Source: an uncultured Allofournierella sp. (lineage in GTDB: Bacteria; Bacillota; Clostridia; Oscillospirales; Ruminococcaceae). Taken from it: 12,694 nucleotides of DNA. Below the pieces are notes generated by a model. The model did not search any database. It was not told the DNA's origin and saw only the letters and a program-made list of their open reading frames with translations. Below are positions 6,405 through 12,694 of this stretch, piece after piece (position 1 is the first letter of the stretch; the number at the start of each line of letters is the position of its first letter). The stretch lies in NCBI GenBank assembly GCA_944382705.1, contig CALWNE010000031.1, forward strand, positions 1-12,694, given 5' to 3'. The translations under genes and the position numbers were made by a program.

Positions 6405-6433
6405 TTGACAAATTGTGCAATCCCATATAACAT
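6405..6433 (+). promoter_or_regulatory. Probable mnmA promoter
   Basis: A consensus -35 box, TTGACA, lies at 6405-6410. The -10 is either TAACAT (6428-6433, 17-base spacing) or TATAAC (6426-6431, 15-base spacing). It lies between the tandem terminators and the mnmA start, the expected place. Confidence 0.6.
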
Positions 6434-6476
6434 TCCTAGTATGAAAATAGGTTTTAATGGGAAGGGTGCGATAACA

Positions 6477-7601
6477 ATGGGCAAAAAAGCGTTGGTGGCT
6501 ATGAGTGGCGGTGTGGATAGTTCGGTGGCTGCTGCCTGCATGGTGCAGCAGGGCTGGGACTGCGTGGGTGTTACCATGAAGTTGTATCAGGGCGAGCCAG
6601 GGCAGACCAGCTGCTCGGGAAAAACCTGCTGCACCCTGGACGATGCACAGGATGCCCGCAGCGTGGCCTATCAGCTTGGGATGCCTTTTTATGTATTTAA
6701 TTTCACCCAGGATTTTAACCGGCAGGTGGTGGAACGGTTTGTAAAAGCCTACCAAAAAGGACATACCCCAAACCCCTGCATTGACTGCAACCGCTTTATG
6801 AAGTTTGATAAATTGTACCAGCGTGCTCAGATGCTGGGCTGTGATGCGGTGGTTACAGGCCATTATGCCTGCATTGAGCAGGACCCGGACAGTGGGCGCT
6901 GGCTGCTGAAAAAAAGCCGCAACCGGGCCAAGGACCAAAGCTATGTGCTCTATTTTTTGACCCAGGAGCAGCTGGCACATACAGTGCTGCCCCTGGGGGC
7001 GTATACCAGCAAGGAGCAGGTGCGCCAGCTGGCAGCAGAGTATGGCTTTACCACGGCCCATAAGCCAGATAGCCAGGATATCTGCTTTGTGCAGGGCGGG
7101 CGCTACCAGGAGTTTATCTGCCGCTATACGGGAGAGCAAAGCCCCCCGGGTGATTTTGTAAACCTGGAAGGCCGGGTGCTGGGCCGCCACAAGGGCCTGA
7201 TTGGTTACACCATTGGCCAGCGCAAGGGATTGGGGTTGGCAGTACCAGAGCCCCTATATGTATGCGGCAAACGGGTGAAAGAAAACCAGGTGGTACTCTG
7301 CACCCGCCAGCAACTGGTGGAAACGCAGATTCTGGCAGAACAGTTTAACTGGATCTCCATGGAGGCACCCAAGCACCCCATTCAGGCATGGGCCAAAACC
7401 CGGTACCATGGGCCGGAGGTGCCCTGTACCGCCCAGGTTTTGGAGGATGGCCGGGTAGAGATTCGATACCACACCCCCCAGCCTATGGCGGCGCCTGGTC
7501 AAGCGGTGGTGCTCTATCAGGAGGATGTGGTGGTAGGCGGCGGAACCATCTGCTCGCACAGGACGAGTAACGGCTGTTTTGCAAAAGCTCTTACATTATA
7601 A
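6477..7601 (+). CDS. mnmA: tRNA-specific 2-thiouridylase MnmA
   Basis: MnmA activates U34 of tRNA-Lys, -Glu and -Gln with ATP and inserts sulfur delivered by a cysteine desulfurase, giving s2U34. The chosen ATG at 6477 has GGGAAGGG ten bases upstream and begins with the expected MGKKALVAMSGGVDSS; upstream in-frame codons run through the terminator and promoter and are not coding. Of 374 residues, SGGVDSS (10-16) is the ATP PP-loop. Cys101 in NPCIDCNR and Cys203 in SQDICFV are the catalytic pair. GHYA (128-131), KDQSYVLYFL (152-161) and GYTIGQRKGLG are further family motifs. It ends in the usual beta-barrel domain with GGGTI and a tail of about 15 residues. The gene stands alone between its own promoter and terminator. 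Confidence 0.96.
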   Translation: MGKKALVAMSGGVDSSVAAACMVQQGWDCVGVTMKLYQGEPGQTSCSGKTCCTLDDAQDARSVAYQLGMPFYVFNFTQDFNRQVVERFVKAYQKGHTPNPCIDCNRFMKFDKLYQRAQMLGCDAVVTGHYACIEQDPDSGRWLLKKSRNRAKDQSYVLYFLTQEQLAHTVLPLGAYTSKEQVRQLAAEYGFTTAHKPDSQDICFVQGGRYQEFICRYTGEQSPPGDFVNLEGRVLGRHKGLIGYTIGQRKGLGLAVPEPLYVCGKRVKENQVVLCTRQQLVETQILAEQFNWISMEAPKHPIQAWAKTRYHGPEVPCTAQVLEDGRVEIRYHTPQPMAAPGQAVVLYQEDVVVGGGTICSHRTSNGCFAKALTL

Positions 7602-7618
7602 TAATTATATAATAAAAT

Positions 7619-7681
7619 AAAAAGACCAGCTGTTCCCATGGGGCCTCTTCCGCGCTCTTAGTGGGGCAGCTGGTCTTTTTT
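7619..7681 (+). terminator. mnmA terminator
   Basis: AAAAAGACCAGCTG (7619-7632) pairs with CAGCTGGTCTTTTTT (7667-7681). It is a 14-bp stem with a 34-nt loop that can fold further (CCCA with TGGG), ending in a T6 tract. It lies 17 bases after the mnmA stop. Confidence 0.85.
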
Positions 7682-8329
7682 CACAACAGGATTTAGTGGC
7701 GGAAAAGGGAATTGGTACGACCATTTTTGACGGCAATATCTGCTATGATAAACAGGACACTCCACGCTGTACCAGGGCCTGGAGCGTTTACGGAGATGTA
7801 AAGCCCGCAGAAAGGAGCAGAGGGCGAGATTGTATCTCGTTGATAGGAATAAAGACCCTTAAAAAGGATGTTTAAATAACCGGAAATCCCTCAAAAAATG
7901 TTCTTTGTCAGATTAAGAGCAGGCTTGCCAAACCATAATGGAAAGGGCTGACAGGGCGTTATTTGAGAATTTTTATAGGTGCACAAAAAGTTTTTTAGTT
8001 TGTACAAAAAAATCAAAACATGAGTATTTAAGAGAAAAAGAACGAAAAAGAGCGATTTAAAAAGATTTGTGTGAGGTGGTTATATATTTCATAAAATTTT
8101 AAAAAAATATGAACAAAAACCAAGGGTTCAGACTGTTTGACGATTTGCTGCTATGTTTGCTAAAATGCCACCAGTGCTGGTTCCCGCCCCCCTTGTGGGT
8201 GAGAGAACAAATGGTTCTGGTTCCAGCGATTTTAGAAGGGGCGCAGTTCTTGCCCATGTTTTTGAACTGCCAGTGCTGCCGGGATGCGGCGGCCATTGCC
8301 CACCAAGCATGGAAAAGATAGGAGAAACT
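7682..8329 (+). other. Long region of about 650 bases without a recognised gene
   Basis: No protein I recognise is encoded here. The part from about 7850 to 8110 is strikingly AT-rich. Visible structures are a hairpin ACGCT...CCAGG / CCTGG-AGCGT at 7764-7787, CGAGAT-tgt-ATCTCG at 7825-7839, an operator-like dyad TGCACAAA / TTTGTACA at 7980-8006, a stem AGAAC / GTTCT at 8204-8218 and GCAGTTC / GAACTGC at 8243-8270. A frame from 8109 to 8321 encodes 70 residues with six cysteines but has no ribosome binding site. The stretch may include a long structured 5' leader for the 3D-domain gene. I could not match a known riboswitch. Confidence 0.5.
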
Positions 8330-9373
8330 ATGACAAAACCCACAGAACATTTGCAGGGCATTGGCAAGGAACTGCTTGCCAAAGTGTGCGCCTGCCTGGT
8401 CACCCTGTGCTGCCTGTCACTGACTCTGTATGTATTGTTCAACGAGCTGCACCTGGTCAATGTGACCGACTCCGAAGGAGCCAGCCACACCATGATGACC
8501 TATGTGCAGGACCCCCAGGAGCTTATGAACCTGGCGGGCATTGTGGCGGAGGAACACGACGATGTTCACTACACCGCCTACAACGGAAATCTGGCAAGCC
8601 TGAGCATCCAGCGGGCACAGCCGGTTTCTGTATTGGCTGACGGCCAGACCTATGTGGTCAATCTTGCCAGCGGCACCGTGGAGGAAGCCCTGGCGCAATG
8701 CGGTGTGACTTTGGGCGAGCACGATTATACCGAGCCCAGCCTGCACACCGAACTGGAGGAAAACACCTCCATTACTGTGCACCGGGTGGAATACCGGGAT
8801 ACGGTGGTTGAGGAAAGCATTCCTTACGAGACGGAATATGTTTACACCAGCCTTTATTTCCGAAACAAAAATCGCACCCAAGTGCTGCAGCAGGGCTATG
8901 AAGGCATTAACGAAATCACCAGCCGTGAACGGGTGGTGGACGGCGTGGTGGAGTCCAGCCAGGTGGTGAGTGTGGTGCAGACCCGTGCACCTCAAAATAC
9001 CATCATCAAGGCCTACAAGGCTGGGGCGCCTGTATCCCCGCTGGAAGGCCCCGAGGTGGTAAACGGTGTACCCAGCAGCTACAAAGCGGTATACACCGGC
9101 CGGGCAACCGGATACAGCGCCAGCCGAGGCCGTGGTGCTTCCGGCAAGGGCCTGGGTTATGGCACCGTGGCTGTGAACCCCAACCTCATTCCCTATGGCA
9201 GCAAGGTATACATTACCAGCACCGATGGCAAGTTTGTGTATGGCTATGCCATTGCCACCGATACAGGCACCGCCCTCATGAACGGCACCTGTTTGGTGGA
9301 TCTGTTCTACGAAAGCTACGACGAAGCTTTGATGAACGGCGTGCAGCAGGTTAATGTGTATGTAGTAGAGTAA
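8330..9373 (+). CDS. Membrane-anchored DUF348/G5/3D-domain cell-wall protein (RpfB/YabE-like)
   Basis: This 347-residue protein resembles RpfB/YabE-type muralytic proteins, with the 3D domain (MltA-like fold) as the likely peptidoglycan-active module. I chose ATG 8330 because AGGAG sits five bases upstream; upstream in-frame codons lack a binding site. Residues 17-37 are a membrane segment (LAKVCACLVTLCCLSLTLYVL), unusually rich in cysteine. A degenerate DUF348-like unit (about 43-95) is followed by a clearer one (about 96-152, ending ENTSITVHRV). A G5 domain (about 153-228) holds PYETEYV and TSRERVVDGVV. The 3D domain at about 254-347 has GTVAVNPNLIPYGSKVYI, ATDTGTAL and CLVDLFYESY. Two of the three usual aspartates are visible (311 and 324); the first, normally AVDP, is Asn283 here. 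It lies outside the membrane, is transcribed alone and is followed by a terminator. Confidence 0.85.
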   Translation: MTKPTEHLQGIGKELLAKVCACLVTLCCLSLTLYVLFNELHLVNVTDSEGASHTMMTYVQDPQELMNLAGIVAEEHDDVHYTAYNGNLASLSIQRAQPVSVLADGQTYVVNLASGTVEEALAQCGVTLGEHDYTEPSLHTELEENTSITVHRVEYRDTVVEESIPYETEYVYTSLYFRNKNRTQVLQQGYEGINEITSRERVVDGVVESSQVVSVVQTRAPQNTIIKAYKAGAPVSPLEGPEVVNGVPSSYKAVYTGRATGYSASRGRGASGKGLGYGTVAVNPNLIPYGSKVYITSTDGKFVYGYAIATDTGTALMNGTCLVDLFYESYDEALMNGVQQVNVYVVE

Positions 9374-9390
9374 TTTGTGACCAGATAACA

Positions 9391-9426
9391 AACCGGCATG
9401 GGCTTTTGGCCTGTGCCGGTTTTTTG
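9391..9426 (+). terminator. Terminator after the 3D-domain gene
   Basis: AACCGGCA (9391-9398) pairs with TGCCGGTT (9414-9421), with inner pairing GGC/GCC, and a T6 tract follows directly. It lies 17 bases after the stop codon. Confidence 0.85.
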
Positions 9427-9528
9427 CATAATCTGAGGTGATAAAAGCCGATTTTGGGCCATTATAGCCGATTTTTGGCGATTTTTTTAGATAAGCTAAA
9501 CATTCCGGCTGTTTTTGCGCTTTTTTGC

Positions 9529-9557
9529 TTGACAAACCTGGGCAAGGGGCATAAACT
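9529..9557 (+). promoter_or_regulatory. Sigma-A promoter of the corA leader
   Basis: TTGACA (9529-9534) is followed after exactly 17 bases by TAAACT (9552-9557). Transcription would begin near 9564, about 190 bases before the corA start codon, so the gene has a long 5' leader. Confidence 0.75.
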
Positions 9558-9563
9558 AGGTGG

Positions 9564-9753
9564 AGGTATAAACCTAACAAATGTGTAAGGAGATGACAGC
9601 ATGGACGGCGACCCTAGTAGTCGAATGAATCAGTGGAGCAGCGGCCATGCTGCCCTCGGTACCTGAGGCGAGCTGATACAGTTCACCTGCCTGGTGCAAG
9701 GGGCGGCCTGTTTGTGCCGCTTGTTTGCAACAGAAAGCAGGTGTTTTGTAAGT
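9564..9753 (+). promoter_or_regulatory. Structured 5' leader of corA with leader ORF and sequestered ribosome binding site
   Basis: About 190 transcribed bases precede corA. CAGCATGG (9597-9604) pairs with CCATGCTG (9645-9652), putting the leader ORF start codon in a stem. Inside it, CGAC (9609-9612) pairs with GTCG (9620-9623). CCTC/GAGG forms a small hairpin at the leader ORF stop. GCGGC (9703-9707) pairs with GCCGC (9716-9720), followed by a T-rich stretch. CACCTGC (9684-9690) can pair with GCAGGTG (9737-9743), the only candidate Shine-Dalgarno for corA, or its CACC with GGTG at 9693-9696. The layout suggests a translation-coupled or ion-responsive switch. I could not match it to the M-box or another known riboswitch. 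Confidence 0.55.
9601..9666 (+). CDS. Candidate 21-residue leader peptide upstream of corA
   Basis: ATG 9601 has an excellent ribosome binding site, AAGGAG, with an 8-base spacer, much better than that of corA itself. The 21-codon ORF begins MDGDPSSRMNQWSSG, continues HAALGT and stops at 9664-9666, 87 bases before corA. A short, well-initiated ORF inside a structured leader of a magnesium channel gene recalls Salmonella MgtL and CorL. MgtL also opens with acidic and proline residues (EPDP), which destabilise ribosomes when Mg2+ is low. The M-D-G-D-P start is a comparable acidic-proline pattern. Its start codon lies in a potential stem. Size and context are seen directly; translation and Mg2+ sensing are inference. 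The ORF could instead be a by-product of a structured RNA. Confidence 0.5.
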   Translation: MDGDPSSRMNQWSSGHAALGT

Positions 9754-10689
9754 ATGATTAACATTTATTTGAGTGATGGCGGTCGTATGCTGGAGCAGGA
9801 CCAGATCTGCCCCGGTGCATGGATTAACCTTTGTGACCCCAGCGAAAAAGAAATTGGCCGTGTGTGCGCCCAGCTGCATGTGGACCCGGATCTGGTACGG
9901 GCGGCCCTGGACGAAGAAGAACGCAGCCGCATTGAAGTGGAGGATAACGGCCACACCCTGATTGTGGTGGATACCCCCACGGTGGAAACCGCAGGCCATA
10001 GCTTTGTGTATTCTACGCTGCCCTTTGGTATTGTGCTCACCGAAGAAAACATTATTACCGTTTGCCTGAAGGAAACTGCTTTGCCCCGTGCCTTTATGGA
10101 TGGGCTGGTAAAGACCTGCAGCACCAAAAAGCGCAAACGGATGGCATTGCAGATGCTGTACCGCAACGCAAGCCTGTTTTTGTTCTATCTGCGTCAGGTG
10201 GATAAGGCCAGCACTCGGGTGGAAAACGAGCTGCACATCAGCATGAAAAACAAAGAGCTGATTCAGATGCTTGGCCTGGAAAAGAGCCTTGTGTATTTTT
10301 CCACCTCGCTGAAGGGCAATGAAATTGTGCTGGAAAAGCTTCTGCGGATGGATTTTGTGCGGGATTATCCCGAAGATACCGAGCTGCTGGAGGATGTCAT
10401 CATCGAAAACAAGCAGGCCATGGAGATGAGCAGCATCTATCGAGACATTCTGTCTGGTACCATGGACGCCTTTGCATCCATCATTTCCAACAACCTGAAC
10501 ATTGTCATGAAGCTGCTGGCGGCGGTAACCATTATTCTTACCGTGCCCACCATTGTTTCCAGCTTGTGGGGCATGAACGTTCCGGTGCCCTTTGAAACCA
10601 ACCCTCTGGGGTTTGTAATTGTGCTGGGTGTTGCAGGCCTGGCTACCGTGGCGGCCATTATTTTGGCCCGCTGGAAAAAGTGGCTGTAA
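9754..10689 (+). CDS. corA: CorA-family magnesium/divalent cation channel
   Basis: CorA forms a homopentameric channel for Mg2+ (and Co2+ or Ni2+ in some members). This 311-residue protein has the large N-terminal cytoplasmic domain (INIYLSDGG to about residue 245), including GAWINLCDPS, the LDEEERSRIE segment (52-61) common in Clostridia, and a long helical region. Near the C-terminus are two membrane helices (about 250-272 and 285-305) with the family signature GMN at 273-275 in SLWGMNVPVPF, then a basic RWKKWL end. The start at 9754 gives the expected family N-terminus; upstream codons run through the leader. Its Shine-Dalgarno (GCAGGTG, 9737-9743) is weak and lies in a potential helix. 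It has its own promoter, a 190-nt leader and a downstream terminator. Confidence 0.93.
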   Translation: MINIYLSDGGRMLEQDQICPGAWINLCDPSEKEIGRVCAQLHVDPDLVRAALDEEERSRIEVEDNGHTLIVVDTPTVETAGHSFVYSTLPFGIVLTEENIITVCLKETALPRAFMDGLVKTCSTKKRKRMALQMLYRNASLFLFYLRQVDKASTRVENELHISMKNKELIQMLGLEKSLVYFSTSLKGNEIVLEKLLRMDFVRDYPEDTELLEDVIIENKQAMEMSSIYRDILSGTMDAFASIISNNLNIVMKLLAAVTIILTVPTIVSSLWGMNVPVPFETNPLGFVIVLGVAGLATVAAIILARWKKWL

Positions 10690-10731
10690 CCGGCACTGCT
10701 TGATGCAGCTTGCTTGCATGGATGAATTGCG

Positions 10732-10776
10732 GCTGTTCGCTGCTTTCCTTTACGGAAAGCGGCGGGCAGCTTTTTG
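10732..10776 (+). terminator. corA terminator
   Basis: CGCTGCTTTCC (10738-10748) pairs with GGAAAGCGGCG (10754-10764), 11 bp with one G-U pair and a 5-nt loop. It is extended by GCTG (10732-10735) with CAGC (10767-10770) and followed by TTTTT-G-TTTT. Confidence 0.85.
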
Positions 10777-10784
10777 TTTTGCTG

Positions 10785-10834
10785 CAATTTGCCCCAAGGG
10801 GCTGTTTGCTATTTGCGGCAAATTGTAGTATACT
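10785..10834 (+). promoter_or_regulatory. ruvC promoter with flanking inverted repeat
   Basis: TTGCTA (10806-10811), 17 bases, then TATACT (10829-10834) form a good sigma-A promoter ending 28 bases before the ruvC start. A perfect 9-bp inverted repeat, CAATTTGCC (10785-10793) / GGCAAATTG (10817-10825), brackets the -35 box, and a nested GCCCC-aa-GGGGC lies at 10791-10802. The pattern does not match the Bacillus LexA box (GAAC-N4-GTTC). It may be an operator or a structural element. Confidence 0.6.
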
Positions 10835-10862
10835 ATATCAGTTAAGATGGAGAGGTGTATCT

Positions 10863-11360
10863 ATGCGAGTGTTAGGCATTGACCCTGGCTATGCCATTGT
10901 GGGCTGGGGTGTTGTGGAATATGTGGGCAACCGGTTTACGCCGGTGGCCTTTGGAGCGGTTACCACCGAGGCAGGGGTGCCCTTTGAGCAGCGGCTGGAC
11001 CGGGTGTATGAGGGTGTTTTGCAGGTGATGCAGACCTACCAGCCCGAAGCACTCAGCATTGAACAACTGTTCTACCAGCACAACCAAACCACTGTAATCG
11101 GCGTGGCCGAGGCCCGTGGCGTAATTTTGCTGGCGGCTGCCAAATGCGGCATTCCTATTTTTGAATATACACCCATGCAGGTAAAGCAGGCAGTGACTGG
11201 TTACGGCAAGGCGGTAAAAAAGCAGATGCAGGAGATGACCCGCATGATGCTCAAACTGGAAAAGGTGCCAAAGCCGGACGACACGGCGGACGCACTGGCC
11301 ATGGCCATTGCCCACTGCCATTGCAGCCGCAGCCGCCTGTTTAATACGCCGGTTCGCTAA
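10863..11360 (+). CDS. ruvC: Crossover junction endodeoxyribonuclease RuvC
   Basis: RuvC is the dimeric, Mg2+-dependent nuclease that cuts Holliday junctions symmetrically after RuvAB branch migration. ATG 10863 has GGAGAGG seven bases upstream and yields the expected MRVLGIDPG; an upstream in-frame ATG at 10710 runs through the corA terminator and the ruvC promoter and is rejected. The 165 residues match family length. The four catalytic acids are visible: Asp7 (GIDPG), Glu67 (SIEQLF), Asp140 and Asp143 (KPDDTADALA). TPMQVKQAVTGYGKAVKKQM (104-123) is the conserved DNA-contact region. It is the first gene of a ruvC-ruvA-ruvB operon with its own promoter. Confidence 0.96.
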   Translation: MRVLGIDPGYAIVGWGVVEYVGNRFTPVAFGAVTTEAGVPFEQRLDRVYEGVLQVMQTYQPEALSIEQLFYQHNQTTVIGVAEARGVILLAAAKCGIPIFEYTPMQVKQAVTGYGKAVKKQMQEMTRMMLKLEKVPKPDDTADALAMAIAHCHCSRSRLFNTPVR

Positions 11361-11388
11361 CCGGTTTTGGCAGGTGGTTTACACCTGC
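11349..11388 (+). other. Two small hairpins between ruvC and ruvA
   Basis: CCGGTT (11349-11354) pairs with AACCGG (11359-11364) across the ruvC stop and is followed by TTTT. GCAGGTG (11370-11376) pairs with CACCTGC (11382-11388), ending seven bases before the ruvA ribosome binding site. The first could act as a weak attenuator; the second may shape ruvA translation or mRNA stability. Confidence 0.5.
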
Positions 11389-11406
11389 ATATAAGGGAGG
11401 ACGAAG

Positions 11407-12012
11407 ATGATTTATTGCTTGCAAGGCACTGTTTTAAAAAAGACGCTGGATATGGTGGTGCTGAGCTGTGCAGGGGTGGGGTATCAGATGCTGGTGCCAG
11501 CCTCGGTGGCTTCCGCCCTGCCGGCGGTAGGCCAGGAGGCAACCCTGTTTACCGAGATGCACCTGACCGAAAACGATGTAACTTTGTACGGATTTGCCAG
11601 CGAGGAGCAGAAGGCCTGCTTCAAGCTGCTGACCAGTGTTTCCGGTGTAGGCCCTAAGGTGGGCATTGCAATTTTGAATGTGCTCACGCCGGAAAAAATT
11701 ACCCTGGCAATCTCTGCCGCAGACCACAAGGCTTTCACCGCAGCCAACGGCGTAGGCCCCAAGCTGGCCCAGCGCATCGTGCTGGAGTTGAAGGATAAGG
11801 TGGCCAAGGGCCTTGCCGAGGGTGTTACGCTGGGAGATGTGGGCGGCAGCAGCGCTGCGCCTGCGGGCAATATGACCCAGGCCATTGCTGCCCTGACCAG
11901 TTTGGGATACAGCCCCAGCGAGGCAGCTGCCGCAGTGGCCAAGACGGACGAGACCCTGCCGGTGGAAGAAATCATCAAGCTGGCTCTGCGCAGTATGGCG
12001 AAAGGAAGGTAA
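11407..12012 (+). CDS. ruvA: Holliday junction branch migration complex subunit RuvA
   Basis: RuvA binds four-way junctions as a tetramer and recruits the RuvB motor. ATG 11407 is preceded by GGGAGG. The 201-residue protein shows all three domains: an N-terminal OB-fold (1-62) with MIYCLQGTV and the acidic-pin region TENDVTLYGF (54-63); two helix-hairpin-helix motifs, SVSGVGPKVGIAIL (77-90) and AANGVGPKLAQRIVLEL (112-128); and, after an Ala/Gly linker (about 136-155), the RuvB-binding domain III with QAIAALTSLGYSPSEAAAAV. It lies 46 bases after ruvC and ends three bases before the ruvB start, so ruvA and ruvB are probably translationally coupled. Confidence 0.95.
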   Translation: MIYCLQGTVLKKTLDMVVLSCAGVGYQMLVPASVASALPAVGQEATLFTEMHLTENDVTLYGFASEEQKACFKLLTSVSGVGPKVGIAILNVLTPEKITLAISAADHKAFTAANGVGPKLAQRIVLELKDKVAKGLAEGVTLGDVGGSSAAPAGNMTQAIAALTSLGYSPSEAAAAVAKTDETLPVEEIIKLALRSMAKGR

Positions 12013-12015
12013 GCC

Positions 12016-12694
12016 GTGGAAGAATACGAGTTTGGTACCCGGCTGGTAAGCCCGGAAATGAACCGGGGCGAAGGCGAAGAAATCAGCCTGCGCCCCAAAA
12101 CGCTGGAAGAATATGTGGGCCAGGAAAAGGTGAAGGAAAATCTGCGCATCTACCTGGAAGCTGCCAAGCGGCGGGGGGAAGCCATGGATCATATCCTGCT
12201 GTATGGCCCTCCCGGTTTGGGCAAAACCACTCTGGCCGGTATTGTGGCCCAGGAGATGGGGGTGCAGATTCGCATTACCAGCGGCCCTGCCATCGAAAAG
12301 CCGGGGGATTTGGCAGCGCTGCTCACCAACCTGCAGGAGGGGGATGTGCTGTTTATTGACGAAATTCACCGGCTGTCCCGTCAGGTGGAGGAGGTACTCT
12401 ATCCTGCCCTGGAGGACTATGCCCTGGATATCATGATTGGCAAGGGCCCCAGCGCCCAGAGCATCCGCATCAACCTGCCCCGGTTTACCCTCATTGGTGC
12501 AACCACCCGGGCCGGCCAGATTACCGGCCCCCTCCGTGACCGGTTTGGCGTGCTGCTCAAGCTGGAGCTGTACAGCCCCAGCGAATTGCAGGGCATTATT
12601 TTGCGCTCAGCGGGCATTCTGGAACAGCCTTGTACCGAGGAAGGCGCCTATGAGCTGGCCAAGTGCAGCCGTGGTACCCCCCGTGTAGCCAACC
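12016..12694 (+). CDS. ruvB: Holliday junction helicase RuvB, N-terminal 226 residues, cut by window end
   Basis: RuvB is the hexameric AAA+ ATPase that drives branch migration with RuvA. The GTG start at 12016 has AAGGAAGG six bases upstream, inside the end of ruvA, and gives VEEYEFGTRLVSPEMNRGEG with the family's SLRPKTLEEYVGQ (24-36) following. Motifs in order: Walker A GPPGLGKT (64-71), Walker B VLFIDE (111-116), sensor 1 GATTR (161-165), arginine finger Arg174 in GPLRDRFG (171-178), and sensor 2 SRGTPRVAN (218-226) at the window edge. A full protein is about 330-350 residues, so roughly a third (the winged-helix DNA-binding end) lies beyond the window. The reading frame is open throughout. 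Confidence 0.95.
   Translation, partial: MEEYEFGTRLVSPEMNRGEGEEISLRPKTLEEYVGQEKVKENLRIYLEAAKRRGEAMDHILLYGPPGLGKTTLAGIVAQEMGVQIRITSGPAIEKPGDLAALLTNLQEGDVLFIDEIHRLSRQVEEVLYPALEDYALDIMIGKGPSAQSIRINLPRFTLIGATTRAGQITGPLRDRFGVLLKLELYSPSELQGIILRSAGILEQPCTEEGAYELAKCSRGTPRVAN

Noticed and set aside
6141..6476. Upstream in-frame extension of mnmA
   Set aside because: It would translate two terminators and the promoter; the family N-terminus begins at 6477 with a proper ribosome binding site.
7705..7735. Similarity to the pilin end (both encode GIGTTIF)
   Set aside because: Only about 20 bases match; there is no sorting signal, membrane span or other pilin sequence around it, so chance is likely.
8109..8321. 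Cysteine-rich 70-codon gene
   Set aside because: No Shine-Dalgarno near the ATG and no recognised family; kept only as part of the finding on the long leader.
8100..8329. c-di-AMP (ydaO) riboswitch before the 3D-domain gene
   Set aside because: The characteristic conserved blocks are not visible despite the suggestive gene context.
8417..9580. Long leftward open frame antisense to the 3D-domain gene
   Set aside because: It covers terminator and promoter sequence and is a codon-bias shadow of the GC-rich gene on the other strand; the same holds for the frame antisense to corA.
9564..9753. M-box (ykoK) or T-box riboswitch before corA
   Set aside because: I see neither the M-box conserved blocks nor a T-box TGGNACCGCG antiterminator; GGTACC at about 9658-9663 is only a short coincidence.
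10710..10862. Upstream in-frame extension of ruvC
   Set aside because: It covers the corA terminator and ruvC promoter; MRVLGIDPG at 10863 is the conserved start.

Overview
The window looks like chromosomal DNA of a low-to-mid GC Firmicute of class Clostridia, probably an Oscillospirales/Ruminococcaceae-type gut anaerobe. The evidence is strong AGGAGG-type ribosome binding sites, sigma-A promoters with 17-bp spacing, many U-tailed hairpin terminators, LPxTG pilins with class C sortase, an RpfB-like G5/3D cell-wall protein and the ruvC-ruvA-ruvB order. No search was run, so the taxonomy is inference. The housekeeping genes in the right half use GC-rich codons. The left half (arsR, permease, pilus genes) is more AT-rich, which suggests an accessory, possibly acquired, segment.

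Layout. 1-420: two back-to-back hairpin terminators and a small leftward membrane protein. 420-1000: no convincing gene, but a compact structured element ending in a U tract. 993-2473: a metalloid-type operon of an ArsR regulator with a palindromic operator over its -10 box and an ArsP/UPF0718 permease. 2561-6044: a decayed sortase-assembled pilus locus. The start of the third gene of the permease operon (a CGCP-type redox-disulfide protein) is joined directly to the C-terminal part of a pilin. That pilin and both sortases each carry a single-base frameshift, and only the Cna-B/LPQTG pilin-like protein between the sortases is intact. Two terminators close the locus.

6405-7601: mnmA (tRNA 2-thiouridylase) with its own promoter and terminator. 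7682-8329: about 650 bases, AT-rich in part, with no recognised gene. 8330-9373: membrane-anchored DUF348-G5-3D protein. 9529-10689: corA with a 190-nt leader. The leader holds a well-formed 21-codon ORF starting M-D-G-D-P and a helix that can hide the corA ribosome binding site. This is the best candidate here for an undescribed regulatory system, a Gram-positive parallel to the MgtL/CorL leader peptides. 10806-end: promoter, ruvC, ruvA and the first 226 codons of ruvB, the Holliday-junction branch migration and resolution machinery.

How the genes relate: arsR and the permease form a sense-and-export unit. The pilin, two sortases and LPQTG protein would have built and anchored a pilus, but the frameshifts, if real, leave it unable to do so. 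mnmA, the 3D protein, corA and ruvCAB are independent housekeeping units, each with its own promoter or terminator.
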